Positions 1 to 7,749 of a DNA stretch of 16,356 nt are shown piece by piece; position 1 is the stretch's first letter; every line of letters starts with the position of its first letter. The notes under the pieces were generated by a model. That model was not told where the DNA came from, made no database searches, and saw only the letters and a list, made by a program, of their open reading frames with translations. The translations under genes and the position numbers were made by a program. The DNA comes from JBDREA01 sp043820265 (GTDB lineage: Archaea; Altiarchaeota; Altiarchaeia; IMC4; JBDREA01), in the NCBI GenBank assembly GCA_043820265.1, contig JBDREA010000122.1, positions 1 to 16,356 of the forward strand. Direction: 5' to 3'.

Positions 1-228
1 CATGGGCCTCATGAAACCAAACCCTTTCGGTAGGCTATGCGCTATGGTGTAACTAAAAATCTCCCCTGCACCTGAAAACTTAAAATCTTCGATTTTTCCT
101 TTCCTTCTGCAGTTCGGACAAATCTTTCGGGGTGGAAAAAAACCTTCCTTGCAATTTTTACACTTAGTTCCCACCAGAGTGTATCTTTGGGGAATCAGTC
201 TCCAGTGAAGTGCCAGTCCTTCGCTCAT
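1..228 (-). CDS. DUF35 OB-fold/zinc-ribbon protein, partial (thiolase/HMG-CoA synthase partner)
   Basis: This gene reads on the minus strand from an ATG at 228 and is still open at the left edge, so only the first 76 residues are visible; family members are usually around 130 residues. The protein starts MSEGLALHWRLIPQRY, followed by a rubredoxin-like zinc ribbon with two CxxC pairs (CKNC at about 23-26 and CPNC at about 37-40) and then the start of the OB fold (GAGEIFSYTIAHSLPKG). In archaea DUF35 proteins bridge acetoacetyl-CoA thiolase and HMG-CoA synthase in one complex that passes the intermediate between active sites; that role is family knowledge. The ATG overlaps the thiolase stop as ATGA, and a GAGGAG ribosome site lies 5 bases before it, inside the thiolase gene, so the two are translationally coupled. 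The gene is too short inside the window to appear as a full reading frame. Confidence 0.9.
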   Translation of the reverse strand, partial: MSEGLALHWRLIPQRYTLVGTKCKNCKEGFFPPRKICPNCRRKGKIEDFKFSGAGEIFSYTIAHSLPKGFGFMRPM

Positions 229-1400
229 CTTGGCTCCTCTGCGCCGAGGATGTGACACACAGCTGTGGCACCCGATCCTCCGACGTTATGTGTCAGCCCA
301 TGTCGTGCGCCTTTAATCTGTCTCTCACCCGCTTTTCCCCGAAGCTGATAGGTTGCCTCGATTACTTGCGCAATCCCTGTTGCTCCGACTGGGTGGCCCT
401 TTGACTTTAATCCTCCTGAAGTGTTTATGGGGATCGATCCTTCGAGTGCAGTTTCTCCGGCTTCGGTGAAAGGCCCGGATTGCCCTTCCTTGCAGAATCC
501 CAGGGACTCAATCGCCATCAATTCTGCGATTGTGAAGCAGTCGTGTACTTCGGCGAAATCGATGTCTTTTGGTTTTAGGTGGGCTTGTTCATACGCTTTT
601 CGCCCCGCTAAAGTTGCCGCTTCGGTTTTACAAAGGCTTTTTCGGTCATGCAATGCAAGGGTATCTGATGCCTGCCCTGACCCGTAAATCCATATTGGAT
701 TTTTACAAAGAGTTTTAGCCGTCTTTTCTGATGCGAGAATCGCAACAGCTGCCCCGTCCGTGATGGGGGAACAATCGAACAGCTTTAAAGGCGTAGCAAT
801 TGGTGCTGAGCCCATAACGAAGTCCAATGAAACCTTCATTTGATACTGTGCATTCGGATTAAGCGAACCGTTTCTATGGTTTTTCACAGCCACCAAAGCC
901 ATCTGTTCTTCGGTTGTTCCGTACTCTATCATATGCCTCCTTGCCATTAAGGCGTAGAGTGCTGGAAATGTGACTCCATGGAAGGCCTCCCATTCCTGAT
1001 CGCCTGCCCCTGCAAGTGCTACGTTTGCTGAGAACGTGGGGATATCAGTCATCTTTTCCACTCCTGCTGCTATGACGATGTTGTGTTCCCCGCTTTTTAT
1101 CGAAAGATACGCCTCCCTGAATGCGAGGCCTCCCGATGCACAGGCCCCTTCAACTCGCGTGGAGGGTTTACCTGTTAATCCCGCGTAATCTGCGACTAGT
1201 GCAGCAATGTGTTCTTGTTGGATGAATAGGCCGGGGGACATGCTTCCAACATAGGCTGCATCCACATCTTCGCCTTCTATGTCTGCATCTTCTATCGCTT
1301 GAAGACCAGCTTCCACTATCAGGTCTCTGAAGGCTTTTTCCCAGAATTCGCCGAATTTCGTCATTCCGACGCCAATCACTGCAACTTTTTCACTTGCCAT
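225..1400 (-). CDS. Acetoacetyl-CoA thiolase (archaeal acetyl-CoA C-acetyltransferase)
   Basis: A 391-residue thiolase of the archaeal, SCPx-like branch. It condenses two acetyl-CoA to acetoacetyl-CoA, the first step of the mevalonate pathway. Visible motifs are the nucleophile region VEGACASGG with Cys87, VHDCFTIAE with His286, and the C-terminal GGLKSKGHPVGATG with His336; HNVGGSGA near the end is also typical. Length is normal for the family. The ATG at 1400 lies 4 bases after the HMG-CoA synthase stop and the gene overlaps DUF35 by ATGA, so all three are one operon. Acetoacetyl-CoA formation is unfavourable by itself; in archaea it is pulled by direct transfer to HMG-CoA synthase in a shared complex (known for methanogen enzymes), which the tight gene packing here fits. 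No key residue appears to be missing. Confidence 0.93.
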   Translation of the reverse strand: MASEKVAVIGVGMTKFGEFWEKAFRDLIVEAGLQAIEDADIEGEDVDAAYVGSMSPGLFIQQEHIAALVADYAGLTGKPSTRVEGACASGGLAFREAYLSIKSGEHNIVIAAGVEKMTDIPTFSANVALAGAGDQEWEAFHGVTFPALYALMARRHMIEYGTTEEQMALVAVKNHRNGSLNPNAQYQMKVSLDFVMGSAPIATPLKLFDCSPITDGAAVAILASEKTAKTLCKNPIWIYGSGQASDTLALHDRKSLCKTEAATLAGRKAYEQAHLKPKDIDFAEVHDCFTIAELMAIESLGFCKEGQSGPFTEAGETALEGSIPINTSGGLKSKGHPVGATGIAQVIEATYQLRGKAGERQIKGARHGLTHNVGGSGATAVCHILGAEEPR

Positions 1401-1404
1401 TTTT

Positions 1405-2454
1405 TTATTTGTCCAGGCTTACGCCTTTAAGCTTGCTTTTAAATTTGGCATAGACTGCGTAGTCGATGTATGTTTTTCTCTCTATGTAGCTTTGTAATGG
1501 TGTCGGATTTCTGCGTTTTTCGTTTTCCTTTGTGACCTTTAGGATAAAGGCGTCGCTTCCGGCGCCTGAACCATAGGATACAGCGAGGATTTTTTCCCCT
1601 TTTTTTGCTTGGTCTAATACTTTGGCCAAACCCAGTGGAGTGCTGCCTGAATAGGTATTTCCAATGACTGGGGTCACCATTCCCGGCTCGACCTGCTCGT
1701 TTGTGAATCCTAGTGTTTTGGCTACTTTTCTCGGGAACTTCCCGTTTGGCTGGTGAAACACTACGTAGTCGAAGTCCCCGGGTTTTTGCTTGTGTTTTTC
1801 CATTATGCCAGTTGCTGCGCTTGTAACGTGTTTGAAGTACGCAGGTTCCCCTGTGAACCTGCTTCCGTGTCTTGGAAACTCCTCTCCTTCGCGCCTCCAG
1901 AAATCAGGAGTATCTGTGGTGTATGAATAGGTGTCAACGATGTCTGCAACAGTTCTTTTTTCCCCAATGATGTATGCTGCTCCGCCAGCTGAAGCCGTGT
2001 ATTCCAGGGCATCTCCTGGTTTTCCCTGGGATGTGTCGGCTCCGATGGCTAGGCCGTATTTCACATAGCCTCCTTTTACCAGTCCCATACATGTTTGTAT
2101 TGCCGCCGTACCTGCTTTACAGGCGAACTCGAAGTCTGCTGCTGTGAGCTCTGGTGTAGCATCGATGGCTGCGGCGACTATGGTTGCACTGGGTTTGACG
2201 GCGTAGGGGTGAGATTCCGAGCCGACATAAATTGCGCCTATCTCTTTTGAATCGATTTGGGCATGGTTGATGGCGTTTCTTGCCGCCTCCACGCTTATCG
2301 TTATCGTGTCTTCGTCAAGGCCTGGTACAGTTTTTTCTGTTACTCCCAGGCCCTTTGAAATCCTTGCTCCGTCATCGTTCCAGACTCGGGCGATCTCTTC
2401 AGCCTTTATCCTGTATTTCGGCAGGTAGACTCCGTAGCCAACTATTCCGACCAT
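1405..2454 (-). CDS. mvaS: Hydroxymethylglutaryl-CoA synthase, archaeal type
   Basis: A 349-residue HMG-CoA synthase that adds acetyl-CoA to acetoacetyl-CoA to give HMG-CoA. It begins MVGIVGYGVYLPKYRI, as usual for archaeal members. The catalytic triad is recognisable: Glu80 in YVGSESHPYAVKPSA, the acetylated Cys112 in FEFACKAGTAAIQ, and His234 in VVFHQPNGKFPRK. SYGSGAGSDAF near the C-terminus matches the CoA-site loop. The length is that of the short archaeal/bacterial form. The ATG at 2454 follows the regulator stop by 9 bases, and a GGTGA ribosome site (2466-2462) overlaps that stop codon, coupling translation of the two. HMG-CoA reductase is not in this window. Confidence 0.95.
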   Translation of the reverse strand: MVGIVGYGVYLPKYRIKAEEIARVWNDDGARISKGLGVTEKTVPGLDEDTITISVEAARNAINHAQIDSKEIGAIYVGSESHPYAVKPSATIVAAAIDATPELTAADFEFACKAGTAAIQTCMGLVKGGYVKYGLAIGADTSQGKPGDALEYTASAGGAAYIIGEKRTVADIVDTYSYTTDTPDFWRREGEEFPRHGSRFTGEPAYFKHVTSAATGIMEKHKQKPGDFDYVVFHQPNGKFPRKVAKTLGFTNEQVEPGMVTPVIGNTYSGSTPLGLAKVLDQAKKGEKILAVSYGSGAGSDAFILKVTKENEKRRNPTPLQSYIERKTYIDYAVYAKFKSKLKGVSLDK

Positions 2455-2463
2455 CTTCTTTTT

Positions 2464-3168
2464 TCACCAAGTTAATCCAGTCAATTTTTTCACTAGCTCT
2501 TCTTCGTTTTCTATCTGGCTTAATACCAGAGGAATTTTTTCGATTTTTGCAATCTTTATCGCTAACTTGTCCACTTCTCTGCTTTCTAAGCCGTGAAGTA
2601 TGACCATATTTGGCTTTGGTGAAGTCACCTTGACCGCTATCATGGGGGACCGTCCCAGATGCACTTTTGTGAATATCAGGGCTCGGCTCTTGTTTCGCCC
2701 GAATAATAATCTGAATTCCTGTTCCCCAAGGGATAGTATCGCCTGGATGCTGTCTATGATTGTGTAGCCGTAAATCTTTTTTGTGTATGCTTCTTCCTTG
2801 TTCGCTAAAACTCTTCCCTGCACGCATCTGATGAGTTTTTTGTTGTTTATGGGTTTGTCGTATTCTACTTGGTCGATTATCGCCTGGGTTTTTTGCGTGT
2901 CCGAAATCGTTGTTATTATTTTTCCCCCGCTTTCCTCATCGATTTTTATCAGTGCTCGAACGAGCTTTCCTGTGAATTGTGTACCCGGAGATTTTCTTCT
3001 GCCGGATTCGTAGTCTGATACTACTGATGGGGATAGTTTAAGTTGATCTGCAAGGCGTCCTTGGTTGACCCCGAAAAGTTCCCGCCATTTGCGGATGGTT
3101 TTGCCCGGGGAATTTGAAAGGACGATTTCTCCTGCGATGCTTCTTGCGAGTTTTTCGTCCGAGTACAT
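2464..3168 (-). CDS. XRE-type HTH transcriptional regulator (COG1709-like), first gene of the mevalonate operon
   Basis: The protein has an N-terminal Cro/C1-type helix-turn-helix (TIRKWRELFGVNQ ... SPSVVSDYESGRRKSPG, roughly residues 24-62) and a C-terminal domain of about 120 residues (GRSPMIAVKVTSPKPNMVILHG ... IPLVLS) that could bind a ligand. It resembles the archaeal COG1709 regulators, which I recall being found beside HMG-CoA synthase. I chose the ATG at 3168 (MYSDEKLARSIAGEIV, 234 residues) because the family usually has about ten residues before IAGEIVLS. An upstream in-frame ATG at 3198 would add ten residues but falls inside a palindromic half-site. Neither start has a Shine-Dalgarno sequence; a weak TATA-like CTTATGCA about 29 bases before 3168 could give a leaderless start. 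The gene heads the operon, so it probably controls its own and the mevalonate genes' expression, an inference. Exact start uncertain. Confidence 0.85.
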   Translation of the reverse strand: MYSDEKLARSIAGEIVLSNSPGKTIRKWRELFGVNQGRLADQLKLSPSVVSDYESGRRKSPGTQFTGKLVRALIKIDEESGGKIITTISDTQKTQAIIDQVEYDKPINNKKLIRCVQGRVLANKEEAYTKKIYGYTIIDSIQAILSLGEQEFRLLFGRNKSRALIFTKVHLGRSPMIAVKVTSPKPNMVILHGLESREVDKLAIKIAKIEKIPLVLSQIENEEELVKKLTGLTW

Positions 3169-3188
3169 TGTGGATTTTATAGGTATAG

Positions 3189-3285
3189 TCGATTGCATAA
3201 GCTTTTGAACTTTTCATGAACAACTTATGCAATCGAATATATCGAATTGTATAAATCAAAATCTTAAAATTTTTATGCAATTCGC
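3189..3285. promoter_or_regulatory. Operator array: four alternating half-sites in front of the regulator/mevalonate operon
   Basis: Half-site A (3189-3201) reads TCGATTGCATAAG and B (3224-3236) is its exact reverse complement, a perfect 13-base inverted repeat separated by 22 bases. C (3242-3255) reads TCGAATTGTATAAA and D (3272-3285) in reverse reads GCGAATTGCATAAA, matching C at 12 of 14 positions. B and C are back to back around ATATA. The order is therefore forward, reverse, forward, reverse. The array covers TATA-like sequences for the minus-strand operon (for example TTTATACA, reverse of 3249-3256, inside C). This looks like binding sites for a dimeric HTH protein, most simply the adjacent regulator acting on its own promoter. 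The repeats are seen directly; the bound protein is inferred. Confidence 0.75.
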
Positions 3286-3441
3286 TATAAATATACTGGA
3301 TGTGGCATATAAAAACCATCGTAAAATTTATCGACGATTGACGAATAGAGTCTCCCTCATTTTTTCGAGCTCAAAGAAATCGAACACAAAAGACCAAGCA
3401 CATGAGAACCCTCTCGAATTTTAATCGGAAAAACAAATATC

Positions 3442-3464
3442 TGTTCTCAACAATCAGGAGAACA
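3442..3464 (+). promoter_or_regulatory. Inverted repeat covering the ribosome site of the glucan phosphorylase gene
   Basis: TGTTCTC (3442-3448) and GAGAACA (3458-3464) are perfect complements around a 9-base loop. The 3' arm includes most of the AGGAG ribosome site (3456-3460), eight bases or so from the ATG at 3472. In RNA this could hide the ribosome site; in DNA it could be a repressor site. A TATA-like ATTTTAAT at 3418-3425 would place transcription start near 3448, which fits the operator reading at least as well. The remaining stretch 3286-3417 shows only AT-rich TATA-like words such as GCATATAAAAACC near 3304-3316 and no convincing gene. Confidence 0.45.
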
Positions 3465-3471
3465 ACCTTAA

Positions 3472-5196
3472 ATGACCGCAAAACCACACACTGAAGAACA
3501 GATAAAAGAGACACAAGTCGCCTACTTCAGCATGGAAGTTGGAATCAATCCCTCGATTCCCACATACAGCGGAGGCCTTGGAGTTCTAGCAGGAGACATG
3601 CTTCGCTCATGCGCGGACTTAAGTGTCCCATTGGTGGCGGTGACACTCTTAAACGAGCAGGGATACTTTTTTCAACAAATCGACGAGAACGGAAACCAGA
3701 TCGAGCTGCCTTTCAAATGGCGCAAAGACGACTTTTTAAAGCCCGTAGACGTTAAGGTTTCGGTTATAATCGCGGGTCGAACAGTCAAGATAACTGCCTG
3801 GGAATACCTCATCGAGGGAGAAACCGGTTCAACTGTTCCAATCTATTTCATATACACAAACCTTCCTGAAAATTCCCCTGAAGACCAAGGCCTGACCGGT
3901 CACCTCTACGGAGGAGATTCAAGATACCGTCTCAGTCAAGAGATAATTCTTGGCATCGGGGGCGTCAGAGTCCTCAATGCACTCGGTTATCGTAATATAA
4001 GAAAATATCACATGAACGAAGGGCACGCAGCGCTCCTAGTGCTTGAGCTAATGAAAGAGGAAAAGCAGGGCCGAACCATCACGAACAAAAAATTCAAAAA
4101 CATTGATGATGTGAGAAAAAGATGCGCGTTCACAACCCATACACCAGTCCCTGCAGGTCATGATAAGTTTCCAAAAGACCTTGTAAAGGAATTGTTAGGG
4201 GACTTCCTCTCAGATGAAGAATGCAATAAACTCTGCCCTGGAGATGAACTTAATCTTACACGATTGGCACTTGAACACAGCGAACACATAAACGGAGTCG
4301 CTAAAAAACACGGAGAAATATCAAGGAACATGTTCCCGGGGTATGCTATCGATTCAATCACAAACGGAGTCCACGCAGTCTTCTGGGCGGCCGAACCCTT
4401 CAGACTATTGTTCGACAAATACATACCTGGATGGAGAAACGACCCATACAGCCTGAGAAACGCCTTGATGATTTCAAGAGAAGAGATCGTTGAGGCACAC
4501 CGCCAAGCAAAAAAAGAATTAATCGACTATGTTAACCGTGAAAACAATGCAGGATTAGACTATGACGTATTGACTTTTGGATTCGCAAGAAGAGCGGCAA
4601 GATACAAAAGAGCCGAACTCATCTTCTCAGACATTCCCCGGCTGAAGAAGATCGCAGAAAACGCAGGGGCACTCCAGATCATTTACGCCGGAAAAGCCCA
4701 TCCAAACGACGGAGGCGGCAAAGACATCATCAGAAGAATACATGAAAAACTGAAGGCAGTGAAACCGGAGATAAACGGAGCATATCTTTCAAATTATGAT
4801 ATCAACATAGGAAAACTTCTAACTTCGGGGGTGGATGTCTGGGTGAACACGCCAGCAAGGCCCCTTGAAGCATCTGGCACCAGCGGTATGAAAGCAGCCA
4901 CTAACGGGGTTCCGAGTTTCAGCGTGTTAGACGGTTGGTGGATAGAAGGATACCTGAAAAACGTTACGGGTTGGAGGATAGGCCCCAAACCCAAACCCGG
5001 GGAGGATACGCAGTCAAACGATGAAGTCGACGCAGAAGACCTGTACACCAGGCTCGAAAACATCATTCTTCCCATGTACTACAACAACCAATACGAATGG
5101 ACCAAAATAATGCGTCACGCAATAGCCATCAACGCCAGCTTCTTCAACAGCCACAGAATGGTCCAACAATACGTGACAAGCGCTTACTTTGATTGA
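3472..5196 (+). CDS. glgP: Glycogen/alpha-glucan phosphorylase (GT35, short archaeal form)
   Basis: A 574-residue phosphorylase that releases glucose 1-phosphate from alpha-1,4-glucans. The N-terminus has the substrate/phosphate-loop signature YFSMEVGINPSIPTYSGGLG (about 18-37) and GDMLRSCADL. Further motifs are MNEGHAALL with His185, RRAARYKR (about 373-380), YAGKAHPNDGGGKD (phosphate/PLP region, Lys408) and EASGTSGMKAATNG, where Lys474 should carry pyridoxal phosphate. It is shorter than the 800-residue plant/animal enzymes, as is normal for the archaeal TIGR02094-like group, and lacks their regulatory extensions. The ATG at 3472 has an AGGAG site within a small inverted repeat. The stop is 49 bases before the aspartate kinase start, and the latter has its own promoter, so the two need not be co-transcribed. 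Storage-glycogen mobilisation is the likely role. Confidence 0.93.
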   Translation: MTAKPHTEEQIKETQVAYFSMEVGINPSIPTYSGGLGVLAGDMLRSCADLSVPLVAVTLLNEQGYFFQQIDENGNQIELPFKWRKDDFLKPVDVKVSVIIAGRTVKITAWEYLIEGETGSTVPIYFIYTNLPENSPEDQGLTGHLYGGDSRYRLSQEIILGIGGVRVLNALGYRNIRKYHMNEGHAALLVLELMKEEKQGRTITNKKFKNIDDVRKRCAFTTHTPVPAGHDKFPKDLVKELLGDFLSDEECNKLCPGDELNLTRLALEHSEHINGVAKKHGEISRNMFPGYAIDSITNGVHAVFWAAEPFRLLFDKYIPGWRNDPYSLRNALMISREEIVEAHRQAKKELIDYVNRENNAGLDYDVLTFGFARRAARYKRAELIFSDIPRLKKIAENAGALQIIYAGKAHPNDGGGKDIIRRIHEKLKAVKPEINGAYLSNYDINIGKLLTSGVDVWVNTPARPLEASGTSGMKAATNGVPSFSVLDGWWIEGYLKNVTGWRIGPKPKPGEDTQSNDEVDAEDLYTRLENIILPMYYNNQYEWTKIMRHAIAINASFFNSHRMVQQYVTSAYFD

Positions 5197-5206
5197 AGAA
5201 TTTTTT

Positions 5207-5222
5207 ATTTTATATTATATAC
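5207..5222 (+). promoter_or_regulatory. TATA promoter of the aspartate kinase gene (leaderless)
   Basis: A TTATATAC core at 5215-5222, preceded by a T-rich stretch, is centred about 27 bases before the ATG at 5246. No Shine-Dalgarno sequence lies between them. This places transcription start at or next to the ATG. The T-run just after the phosphorylase stop (5201-5210) may also end the upstream transcript. Confidence 0.65.
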
Positions 5223-5245
5223 TTCCATATCTTTGGTTGATTGCT

Positions 5246-6646
5246 ATGATTGTTATGAAGTTTGGAGGCTCCTCCATGGGTGACGGATCCCGGATTTCTG
5301 GGGTCGCTGATTTGGTTGTGAAAGATCCAAGGGAAAAGGTTGTCGTTGTATCTGCTGTTGGTGGAGTGACAGACAAGCTTCTAAACCTTGCAGAAGACAT
5401 TGTGAATCACCCCAGCGCGGAAGTCGAAAAAAAGGTAAATCAATTCACAAAAGACCTGTATAAACTCCACGAGAAAGTCGTATTAGACGCCATCAAAGAC
5501 AAAAAAATTGTCAAAGAACTATTGGGGAAAATCTCGATCAGAATAGATAAACTCAGAATAACCCTGCTCGGAGTAGGATATCTTGAGGATCTCAGCCCCA
5601 AGTCGCTGGACTATGTTTTGTCTTTTGGAGAAAGGCTTTCTGCCTCAATCCTTGAGGGCTGCCTAAAGGAACGAAATGTGAAAACCTGCATGTTGACAGG
5701 GGCACGGGCGGGAATAGTGACTGATTCGGCGTATGGTTCTGCTAGACCTATCAGCGATCTGACCAAAAAGGGAATCAAATCCAAGCTCAAGCCTCTGATC
5801 TCAAGGGGCTGCACTCCCGTGGTTACGGGATTCATTGCTGCAAACAAGGAGGGTTTCATTACGACTCTGGGAAGGGGTGGTTCTGATTACACTGCTTCGA
5901 TTCTTGGAAGATTCCTTAATGCGGAAGAAGTTCAGATTTGGACTGACGTCGACGGAATACTTTCGACTGATCCAAGGATTGTGTCCCATGCGGAGCTTAT
6001 TCCGACGTTGTCTTACACCGAGGCAATGGATTTGGCCTATTTTGGGGCCAAGGTCATACACAGCAAAATGATCGCCCCGGCTATGATGGCCGATATTCCC
6101 GTTCGCGTGAAGAACACCTTCAATCCGGATTCAGAGGGGACGATGATTGTGAAAACCCAAAAGAAGATCAAAAGGGTTGTTAAGGCTGTGGCAATCGATA
6201 AAAAAGCTGCGATAATAAATCTTCACGGCATCGGCTTGGCTGATACCCCAAATATTGCCGGTAGACTCTTTAACACCTTGGGGAAAAACAACATCAATGT
6301 TGTCATGATCTCTGGGTCATCTGAGTCAAATCTCTCCATAGTCGTTAACAGAAAGGATGTCGCCACGGCAAAGAAGCTACTCACCAAAGAGTTCGGAAAC
6401 AATGGGATAACGGATATCAGCGTCATGGAAAAGATATGCCTCATCACTATAGTTGGTGCTGGGATGCATGGGACAAAGGGGATAGCATCAAAGATTTTCA
6501 AGACTGTTGCCGACTCAGACGTAAACCTCATAATGATTGCCCAGGGGTCAAGTGAAGTCAATATAGCTTTCGTCGTCAAAGAGTCAGACGGAGATAAGAC
6601 TGTGAAGATTCTTCATAAAAAGTTCATCGAGCAAAAAGTAATCTAA
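5246..6646 (+). CDS. lysC: Aspartate kinase with two ACT domains
   Basis: A 466-residue aspartokinase that phosphorylates aspartate at the head of the lysine, threonine, methionine and homoserine pathways. The N-terminus MIVMKFGGSSMGDG carries the ATP-binding KFGGSS; LSFGERLSA follows at about 125-133, TTLGRGGSDYTA at 206-217 and WTDVDGILSTDPR at 232-244. Two ACT domains (about 321-381 and 396-461; GIGLADTPNIAGRLF and GAGMHGTKGIASKIF) should bind an end-product amino acid for feedback inhibition. The frame stays open further upstream to a TTG at 5189, inside the phosphorylase gene, but those residues are hydrophobic and not family-like; the TATA spacing and conserved MKFGG start support ATG 5246 (ATG 5255 is possible). 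The HTH gene 24 bases downstream is probably in the same transcript. Confidence 0.94.
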   Translation: MIVMKFGGSSMGDGSRISGVADLVVKDPREKVVVVSAVGGVTDKLLNLAEDIVNHPSAEVEKKVNQFTKDLYKLHEKVVLDAIKDKKIVKELLGKISIRIDKLRITLLGVGYLEDLSPKSLDYVLSFGERLSASILEGCLKERNVKTCMLTGARAGIVTDSAYGSARPISDLTKKGIKSKLKPLISRGCTPVVTGFIAANKEGFITTLGRGGSDYTASILGRFLNAEEVQIWTDVDGILSTDPRIVSHAELIPTLSYTEAMDLAYFGAKVIHSKMIAPAMMADIPVRVKNTFNPDSEGTMIVKTQKKIKRVVKAVAIDKKAAIINLHGIGLADTPNIAGRLFNTLGKNNINVVMISGSSESNLSIVVNRKDVATAKKLLTKEFGNNGITDISVMEKICLITIVGAGMHGTKGIASKIFKTVADSDVNLIMIAQGSSEVNIAFVVKESDGDKTVKILHKKFIEQKVI

Positions 6647-6670
6647 GTTGTTTTTTATTGGAGTTTGCAT

Positions 6671-7633
6671 ATGAGGCAGGAATTAATAGGCGAGGTCAAC
6701 CAGCTACTAATTGAAGCAGGGTTTGAGGTAATCAACAGTTCAGGTTGCCGCAGTAGTTTCGATCTTCTAGCAAGCAAGGATGACTCTCTATTCGTCGTTA
6801 AGATCTCTTCCAATGTCGAGGGATTCACGCCAAAGTCTTCTTTTGATATTCGTTTGGTGGCCGACCTTCTTGGTGCGACACCTATCGTAGTTTCTCACAG
6901 CATGAAGCATAGCACTCTCAGGGATGGAGTAGTCTACAATCGACATGGTGTGAAGGTGGTCAATGTTAAAACCCTTAAGGAGGCAGTAGACAGCAGTTTA
7001 TCGGGGGTATACTCCATCAGGGGAAACTACTGCATGGGAATAGATCCTTCTAAACTTTCTTTTCTCAGAAAAAGGCAACGACTAAGCCAGCAGGAGCTAG
7101 CGAAAAAAATCGGCGTATCCAAGCAGTCAATCTATCGTTATGAATCGAAAGGCAAGGTCGCCCTTGATGTTGCTTTGAGATTGGAGTCTTTTTTTAATGA
7201 AAGTTTAAGCGAAGATATTGGATTAATTGAAGTTTTTTTCGGCCAGCAGGATCATCTAAAGGATGCAGTTGTGGAGGGCCATGTCAGCTCTTTAAAACGG
7301 AGAGTTCTTGATATCTTCGATGATCTCGGATTTAATGCTTCATTGACCAACGCACCTTTTAATCTATTGGCATTTGACAGTGAGAGAAAGGTGGGCAAAA
7401 AAAAATCGGACAAGGCAAGATCTGAGGATGAAGTCTTCACGATTATAAGCAATGACCCAGTAAAGCTCGAGCGCAGAGTGGATGTTGTACGAGAGATTTC
7501 GGATATTGTGGGAGGCTATACTGTCACTGTGAGTGAGAGGACGTTTGATTGCGGTTTTCCTATTATTCGACCGGATGAGTTAAAGGAATTATCTGATAAA
7601 AAGGATTTTATCCGGATACTCAAGGAATATTGA
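6671..7633 (+). CDS. HTH-type transcriptional regulator, COG1395-like, with nuclease-fold-like N-terminus
   Basis: A 320-residue archaeal regulator. Residues 1-110 form an alpha/beta domain with SFDLLASKDDSLFVVKIS, spaced like a degraded PD-(D/E)xK core (Asp31, Lys44). Residues 127-180 are a Cro/C1-type helix-turn-helix (LSFLRKRQRLSQQELAKKIGV, broken here by a following SKQSIYRYESKG). The C-terminal 140 residues repeat a similar alpha/beta pattern (FDDLGFNASLTNAPFNLLAFD). This domain order matches the family I know as putative archaeal HTH regulators (COG1395); its targets are unknown to me. The frame opens at a TTG at 6665, but ATG 6671 has GGAG 7 bases upstream (6660-6663) and is the better start. 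It follows aspartate kinase by 24 bases, so control of amino-acid synthesis is a guess from position only. Confidence 0.86.
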   Translation: MRQELIGEVNQLLIEAGFEVINSSGCRSSFDLLASKDDSLFVVKISSNVEGFTPKSSFDIRLVADLLGATPIVVSHSMKHSTLRDGVVYNRHGVKVVNVKTLKEAVDSSLSGVYSIRGNYCMGIDPSKLSFLRKRQRLSQQELAKKIGVSKQSIYRYESKGKVALDVALRLESFFNESLSEDIGLIEVFFGQQDHLKDAVVEGHVSSLKRRVLDIFDDLGFNASLTNAPFNLLAFDSERKVGKKKSDKARSEDEVFTIISNDPVKLERRVDVVREISDIVGGYTVTVSERTFDCGFPIIRPDELKELSDKKDFIRILKEY

Positions 7634-7669
7634 TTTCTGTCTACATCCAAACCCACTAAAAACAAAAGC

Positions 7670-7740
7670 TTTTTATAGGTGAAACGCCTTATTTAGTAAG
7701 CCCTTTGGGGACTAGACACAATTTATAATAACGGTGGAAG
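7670..7740 (+). promoter_or_regulatory. Promoter and ribosome site of the hsp20 gene
   Basis: A TATA box TTTTTATA at 7670-7677 with A-rich sequence in front would start a leader of about 50 bases. A second TATA-like TTTATAAT at 7722-7729 lies only about 25 bases before the ATG. A GGTGGAAG ribosome site (7733-7740), 9 bases from the ATG, argues that the first promoter makes a led transcript. I do not recognise a known archaeal heat-shock operator here. Confidence 0.55.
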
Positions 7741-7749
7741 TGGATTTTT

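Noticed and set aside
2399..2827. A 142-codon frame over the regulator/HMG-CoA synthase junction
   Set aside because: It is an out-of-frame shadow on the same strand, crossing two real genes, with no start signal or family likeness.
3227..3424. A 65-codon frame on the plus strand in the regulator/glgP gap
   Set aside because: It begins inside operator half-site B, has no ribosome site, and its residues follow the AT-rich repeats without any recognisable domain.
5189..5245. Upstream TTG extension of aspartate kinase by 19 hydrophobic residues
   Set aside because: The extension overlaps the glgP stop and includes the TATA box; the family starts at MIVMKFGG, and the box-to-ATG spacing fits a leaderless mRNA.
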